Part shown: positions 60,040-64,000 of the stretch, one piece after another
Layout: every line of letters begins with the position of its first letter
Numbering within the stretch: the stretch's first letter is position 1
Made by a program: the position numbers and the translations under genes
Assembly: GCF_014646695.1 (NCBI RefSeq)
Contig: NZ_BMNT01000028.1
Coordinates: forward strand, 1-64,000
Source of the DNA: Sphaerisporangium melleum
GTDB taxonomy: Bacteria; Actinomycetota; Actinomycetes; Streptosporangiales; Streptosporangiaceae
Length of the DNA: 64,000 nt
Direction of reading: 5' to 3'
Notes under the pieces: generated by a model
The model's input: the letters and a program-made list of their open reading frames with translations, nothing else
What the model was told of the DNA's origin: nothing
The model's database searches: none

Positions 60040-60846
60040 GTGTACCGGTTCCTCCTGCGGCCCCGCTGGCTGGCGTTCCACCTGCTGGTCCTGCTGCTCA
60101 TCCCCGCGTTCGTCTTCCTGGGCCGATGGCAGTACGGGCGGTTCGAGGACAGGTCGCGGACGAGCGAGCGGGCGAGCGCCAACCTCGCCGCGGCGGCGGT
60201 CCCGCTCACCGAGCTCGATCGCCCAGGTGGCACGGTGCCGGACGCCGTGAAGTTCCGTACGGTCACCGCGACCGGCCGGTTCGACGCCGCCCACGAGATG
60301 ACGGTCCGGCGCCGCCCGCAGAGCGGCCGGCCGGGGTTCTACGTGCTCACGCCCTTGGTCACCGCCGACGGCACCGCGGTGATCGTCAACCGGGGATGGG
60401 TGAAGATGGGGCCCACGGCGGACGCCGCGCCCGAGGTGCCGCCGCCGACCTCGGGTGAGGTAACTGTCACCGGCCGGCTACGCCCGGCGGAGACCGAGGA
60501 CAGCACCGGAATCACCGACCGCACCGGGCTGCCGCCCCGCCAGGTCCTGCTGATCGACACCGCCAAGCTCGGCACGGCGGTGCCGTACCGTCTCTTCGGC
60601 GGGTACGTCGAGCTGACCGAGCAGCGGCCGGCCGCCGCCACCGCGCCAGAACCGGTGCCCGAGCCCGACATCGGCGGGGGCGGCGGGCTCAACCTCGCCT
60701 ACGCCGTGCAGTGGTGGGTGTTCATCGCCATCGCGATCGGCGGCTGGTTCACGCTGATCCGCCGCGAGGCCCACGACCTGCGGGCCGAACGCGAAGCAGC
60801 CCAGCCCGGCACCGGCACCGGTCCCGTCCCCGCTCCGGGCCACTGA
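60040..60846 (+). CDS. SURF1-family cytochrome oxidase assembly protein
   Basis: A 268-residue membrane protein with the SURF1 layout: an N-terminal helix (RPRWLAFHLLVLLLIPAFVFLGRWQYGRFE), an outside domain (FRTVTATGRFDAAHEMTVRRRP, GFYVLTPLVTADGTAVIVNRGWVKMG) and a C-terminal helix (LAYAVQWWVFIAIAIGGWFTLIRREAHD). It aids assembly of heme-copper oxidase. The GTG start is leaderless: TAGGCT lies seven bases before it. A CopD-CtaG gene at 13 kb acts in the same general process. Confidence 0.92.
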   Translation: MYRFLLRPRWLAFHLLVLLLIPAFVFLGRWQYGRFEDRSRTSERASANLAAAAVPLTELDRPGGTVPDAVKFRTVTATGRFDAAHEMTVRRRPQSGRPGFYVLTPLVTADGTAVIVNRGWVKMGPTADAAPEVPPPTSGEVTVTGRLRPAETEDSTGITDRTGLPPRQVLLIDTAKLGTAVPYRLFGGYVELTEQRPAAATAPEPVPEPDIGGGGGLNLAYAVQWWVFIAIAIGGWFTLIRREAHDLRAEREAAQPGTGTGPVPAPGH

Positions 60847-61082
60847 CCTTCGCGCGCACGGACGGTAACCGGCCTGACCCCAGGCTCGGCCCCCCGTACC
60901 GAGGAGGTGGGACGCCCGGTGCGCCAGCACCGTTCGGCACCGGTGCACCACGCCCGATGACTGGCTACTTGTCGTAATCGTCACGCTTTCGGTAAGGGCT
61001 CTCACGACGCCGTACACCGCTACGCGTGCGAACGGATACCAACCGGAGACCTCCCAGCTTGTCTCGTGTTATTCCTGCGGCA

Positions 61083-61088
61083 TACGGT
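61083..61088 (+). promoter_or_regulatory. Leaderless -10 box of the amidohydrolase gene
   Basis: TACGGT lies seven bases before the GTG at 61096, and TTGTCT lies 18 bases upstream of it. This supports a leaderless start rather than the earlier in-frame start at 61066. Confidence 0.6.
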
Positions 61089-61095
61089 TTTCCCT

Positions 61096-62295
61096 GTGAA
61101 CCTGTCGCTGCCCCCTGACCCCGAGCCGAGGCGGCGAGATTACGTGATCATCAGCGTCGACGATCACCTGATCGAACCACCGGACCTTTTCGAGGGCCGG
61201 CTCCCCGAGAGGTACGTCGACATGGCCCCCAAGGTCGTGGAGACCGAAGCGGGCCATCAGGTGTGGCGGTACGGAGGTGCCACCTACTCGGCCGCCGGCA
61301 TAGACGCCGGCGCGGGCCTGCCACGCGAGCAGTGGACGCTCGAGCCCATGCGCTACGAGGAGATGCGGCCCGGGTTCCACGACATCGAGGCACGCATCAA
61401 GGACATGGACATCGCCGGGGTCTGGGCCGCCCTCAGCTTTCCCGGCATGCTCGGCGTCCAGTCGGGCATGGCGTTCGCCAAGACCCGCGACCAGGACCTC
61501 GGCCTCGCGCTGACCCGCGCCTGGAACGACTGGCACTGCGACGTGTGGGCCGGCACCTATCCCGAGCGCATCATCGCCCTGCAGCTCCCCTGGCTGCCCG
61601 ACCCCGAGGTCGCGGCCAAGGAGATCAGGGCCAACGCCGCCCGCGGGTTCAAGGCGGTGGTCTTCCCCGAGTTCCCGACCCGCCTGCGGCTGCCGTCCAT
61701 CCACACCGGTCACTGGGACCCGTTCTTCGCGGCCTGCGAAGAGACCGGCACCGTGGTCTGCCTGCACACCGGCGCCTCGTCCTGGTCACCGGTGCCCTCG
61801 CCGGACACCCCGATCGAGGCCATCACCACCATGATCCCGGCCAGTGCGATGTTCGCCTGCGCCGACTGGCTCTGGTCCGGCATCCCGCTGCGCTTCCCCA
61901 AGCTGCGCATCCTCATCGTCGAGGGCGGCGTCGGCTGGCTGCCCATGCTCGCCTCACGCGCCGACTACGCCCTCGACCACCCGGTCGCGGGTGAGGCCAC
62001 CTGGGAGGGCGGCCTCAAGCCGAGCGAGGTGCTGCGCCGCAACTTCTACTTCGGCACCCTGGACGACTACGCCCTGTCCGGGGTGCGGCTGGCGGTCGGC
62101 CTCGAGCACGTCCTGCTCGAGAGCGGCTACCCCCGCTCGGAGTCCACCTGGCCGAACGTCCAGCAGGCGCTCGCCCGCAACCTGGGCAGCCTGCCCCCGG
62201 CCGACATCGGCCGGGTCGCCTACGGGAACGCCGCCCGTCTCTTCGGCCACCCCCTCCCCTCCCGGGCCTGGCTCCTGAGGGAAGGCGAAGACTGA
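61096..62295 (+). CDS. Amidohydrolase family 2 (ACMSD-like) protein
   Basis: A 399-residue TIM-barrel metal hydrolase or decarboxylase of the amidohydrolase-2 family. Visible features are IISVDDHLIEPPDLF at the start, VVCLHTGASSWSPVPS (metal His), RILIVEGGVGWLP and HVLLESGYPRSESTWPN, where the Asp of the usual E-S-D-Y-P-H motif is replaced by Gly-Tyr. The substrate is unknown; related proteins act on aromatic carboxylates. The start is leaderless. It is a single-gene unit with a terminator. Confidence 0.9.
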   Translation: MNLSLPPDPEPRRRDYVIISVDDHLIEPPDLFEGRLPERYVDMAPKVVETEAGHQVWRYGGATYSAAGIDAGAGLPREQWTLEPMRYEEMRPGFHDIEARIKDMDIAGVWAALSFPGMLGVQSGMAFAKTRDQDLGLALTRAWNDWHCDVWAGTYPERIIALQLPWLPDPEVAAKEIRANAARGFKAVVFPEFPTRLRLPSIHTGHWDPFFAACEETGTVVCLHTGASSWSPVPSPDTPIEAITTMIPASAMFACADWLWSGIPLRFPKLRILIVEGGVGWLPMLASRADYALDHPVAGEATWEGGLKPSEVLRRNFYFGTLDDYALSGVRLAVGLEHVLLESGYPRSESTWPNVQQALARNLGSLPPADIGRVAYGNAARLFGHPLPSRAWLLREGED

Positions 62296-62300
62296 CACCC

Positions 62301-62326
62301 CCGCCCGGCCCTCACCAGCCGGGCGG
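62301..62326. terminator. Terminator between amidohydrolase and DUF1232 genes
   Basis: CCGCCCGGC and GCCGGGCGG form a perfect 9-bp stem with an eight-base loop, just after the rightward stop codon. Confidence 0.65.
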
Positions 62327-62387
62327 GCCGCTCCAGGGCGCCACACGGCCACGAGCAGGCCGGGCCGGGCCTTGGGAGCGAGACGGG

Positions 62388-62726
62388 TCAGGAGACCTCG
62401 CCGCGCACCCGCTTGCGCTCCCAGTCGAGGTAGCGGCCGCTCTCGCCGAGCAGGGAGGACATCAGCCACAGGAACGCGCCGAAGTCGTCCGCCACACCGA
62501 TCACCGGCAGGAAGTCGGGAAGCACGTCCACCGGCGAGACGATGTAGAGCACACCGAGCCCCATGAGGGCCAGCTTGCCCTTGCCCAGCTCGGAGTACTC
62601 ACCGCGCAACGCGCCGCCGATCATCCTCGGCAGCGCCCGCACCCGTGCCATCAGCCCCGGCGAACCGGGCCGGTTGACCTCCTGATAGGCGCGGTAGGCC
62701 GCGGCCGCGCGGGAAGCCTTGCTCAT
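62388..62726 (-). CDS. DUF1232 (YkvA-like) membrane protein
   Basis: A 112-residue protein with the DUF1232 core LALMGLGVLYIVSPVDVLPDFLPVIGVADDFGAFLWLM, a conserved membrane hairpin. The ATG at 62726 follows GGAGGTGG; the longer frame to 62807 is not needed. The family has unknown function. It is likely a single-gene unit. Confidence 0.87.
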   Translation of the reverse strand: MSKASRAAAAYRAYQEVNRPGSPGLMARVRALPRMIGGALRGEYSELGKGKLALMGLGVLYIVSPVDVLPDFLPVIGVADDFGAFLWLMSSLLGESGRYLDWERKRVRGEVS

Positions 62727-63174
62727 GGGGCCACCTCCGTCTGTGCCAGGGACGCACACGAGGTCGGACTCGTCGACCATCGCGACTACCCCTCCCCGCA
62801 CCCCCATAACGCACGGCCCGTGCCACCAGGTTCCACCCGCCCTCCAGCCGCGCCACTGGATTCCGCCCCGGCATCGAACGGGTCAGGACGAGCAGCCGGC
62901 GTGGGCCGGGCCCTACCAGCGCGACGTGTGGCGGACGCCGGATCGCGGGACGCATCGCCCCCCCGATCGGCACCGGCACAGTGATCGTCACGCCGTTCTC
63001 GACGTGCGCCTGCCCCGCACCGGACCGGCCCTCCCGTCCCCTGGCGCGAACGGCTCGTCACCTCGTCCGGTGTGGCCCGCTGCCGTCATCTCCCGGCCGG
63101 TCATGACACGGGTGAGCCGGGACGGCGAGCTTCCTCCCCCGGCCCGCTCGGCCGCGGACGGCCCCGTAGCGGGG
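62727..63174. other. 450-bp intergenic stretch, nothing recognised
   Basis: Long leftward frames exist (for example 62786-63061) but have no ribosome sites and no recognisable domain. I see no repeat or strong hairpin. Confidence 0.35.
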
Positions 63175-63849
63175 TCAGGCGCGCAGCTCGCGCATCGCGG
63201 TGATGAAGTCCTTGGTCACCCCGCGCAGCCCGGGCAGGTGGGAGAGGCCCACGAGCCGATCGATCAGCGGGACCATGACCTCGATCAAGCGGTACGTACG
63301 CTCGCATCCCGGCGAGGTGTCGTGCACCCAGAACAGCACCACGCCCATCGAGGACAGCCACAGCAGCTCGGGAAGCTCCTTACGCAGCTCGGCGTCGATG
63401 CGGTCGGCGGAGCCCTCGACGACCTCGCGGTAGATCGCGATGGCCGCCTCGCGGGCCGGCGCCGACTCGCCGCTGAACGGGCTGAGCGGGTTGCTCGGCT
63501 CCGAGGCGTGCTTGAAGAACTTCACGGCGAACGCGTGATACGGCTCCGAGACCTGCACCCACGCGCGCAGCACCCCGCTCAGCCGGGCCGCGAACCTGCG
63601 CTCGGTCACCAGCAGCTCCCGGCAGGCGGCCTCGTGCTCGCACTGCGCCCGGTCGTAGTAGGCCTGGACCAGTTGTTCCTTGGAGGAGAAGTAGTAGTAG
63701 GCGTTGCCCACGGAGACCCCCGCCTCGGCGGCGATGGCCCGCATCGTCGTCGCCTCGTATCCCCGCTCCCGGAACAGGCGCAGAGCCGTCTCGACGATGA
63801 CCTCCCTGGTCTTCTCTCCCCCGCGCGCCCTCGGCGCCGACTCCGCCAC
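63175..63849 (-). CDS. TetR-family regulator
   Basis: A 224-residue regulator with an HTH near 15-60 (VIVETALRLFRERGYEATTMRAIAAEAGVSVGNAYYYFSSKEQLV) and a C-terminal domain with FAVKFFKHASEPSNPLSPFSGES and a Leu-rich end. The ligand and target are unknown; no partner gene is within the window. The GTG at 63849 is chosen because TACAGT lies six bases before it (leaderless); an ATG at 63879 and a GTG at 63885 are in frame. Confidence 0.88.
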   Translation of the reverse strand: MAESAPRARGGEKTREVIVETALRLFRERGYEATTMRAIAAEAGVSVGNAYYYFSSKEQLVQAYYDRAQCEHEAACRELLVTERRFAARLSGVLRAWVQVSEPYHAFAVKFFKHASEPSNPLSPFSGESAPAREAAIAIYREVVEGSADRIDAELRKELPELLWLSSMGVVLFWVHDTSPGCERTYRLIEVMVPLIDRLVGLSHLPGLRGVTKDFITAMRELRA

Positions 63850-64000
63850 GTGGCCACTGTACGGCCCGGAGCGGCCCATGGTCACAGACGCACAGCTTGC
63901 CCGCCAATTTCCCGCAAAAACACGCAGAGTAGTGGAGTCAGCACTTTGCGCGGGTGGGATAGATCTCCTTGGCGGAGGGGCGCCCTGCGACAGAGGATCA
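63850..64000. other. Right-edge non-coding sequence
   Basis: The promoter of the leftward TetR gene (TACAGT at 63856-63861 on the complementary strand), then AT-richer DNA with GGCGGAGGGGCGCC near the end. The next gene, if any, starts beyond the window. Confidence 0.3.

Overview
This 64 kb window is chromosomal DNA from a high-GC filamentous actinomycete, probably of the Streptosporangiales (inference). The grounds are very GC-rich coding sequence, frequent GTG starts, overlapping ATGA/GTGA gene junctions, many leaderless promoters (TANNNT six or seven bases before the start codon), and families typical of these organisms: an AfsR/SARP giant regulator, an SCO5389-family protein, LCP ligases, a CopD/CtaG fusion, an F420-type PPOX enzyme and an HTH-TPR regulator cassette. 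About 58 protein genes are supported. No rRNA, CRISPR array, insertion sequence or complete tRNA was seen.

Layout. 1-15.5 kb: a CBM2-pectate lyase cut by the window edge, hemerythrin and ferritin-like proteins, a SpoIIE-type phosphatase, a DUF2064 glycosyltransferase-like protein, a three-gene stress operon (Rv1733c-like, universal stress protein, S2P/CBS protease) behind a DosR-like box, an amino acid permease, a CopD-CtaG copper/oxidase-assembly fusion, CsbD and RraA-like proteins. 15.5-26 kb: VOC and F420-type proteins, two CNNM/CorC membrane proteins, an acyltransferase, an LCP protein, a HAD hydrolase, 6-phosphogluconate dehydrogenase and UppP. 26-31.8 kb: one tightly coupled operon of an OleA-like thiolase, a family 2 glycosyltransferase, a P450, an OleC-like AMP ligase and an OleD-like reductase, with no OleB. 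This is the best candidate for a new pathway, probably a beta-lactone or related condensed-lipid product.

31.8-45 kb: an accessory patch (HTH-TPR regulator divergent from two small proteins), a second P450, a second LCP protein, an intracellular GH95 fucosidase, a sulfonate-type ABC operon ending in a cysteine-free Rrf2 regulator, and a Ser/Thr kinase. 45-64 kb: a CooC-like ATPase with an SCO5389-family protein, a GNAT enzyme, a C-rich repeat tract, a secreted Tyr-rich protein, an AfsR-like SARP regulator behind four heptamer repeats at 11-12 bp spacing, a zinc-ribbon protein with two similar heptamers, then several regulator/target pairs (AraC with an aldo/keto reductase, TetR with an MFS pump, HxlR with a GNAT), VC0807-like and SURF1 membrane proteins, an amidohydrolase, a DUF1232 protein and a final TetR regulator.

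Most regulators sit next to a visible dyad or repeat, so the window is rich in testable operator predictions. All functional names are read from motifs and family memory; no database search was run.
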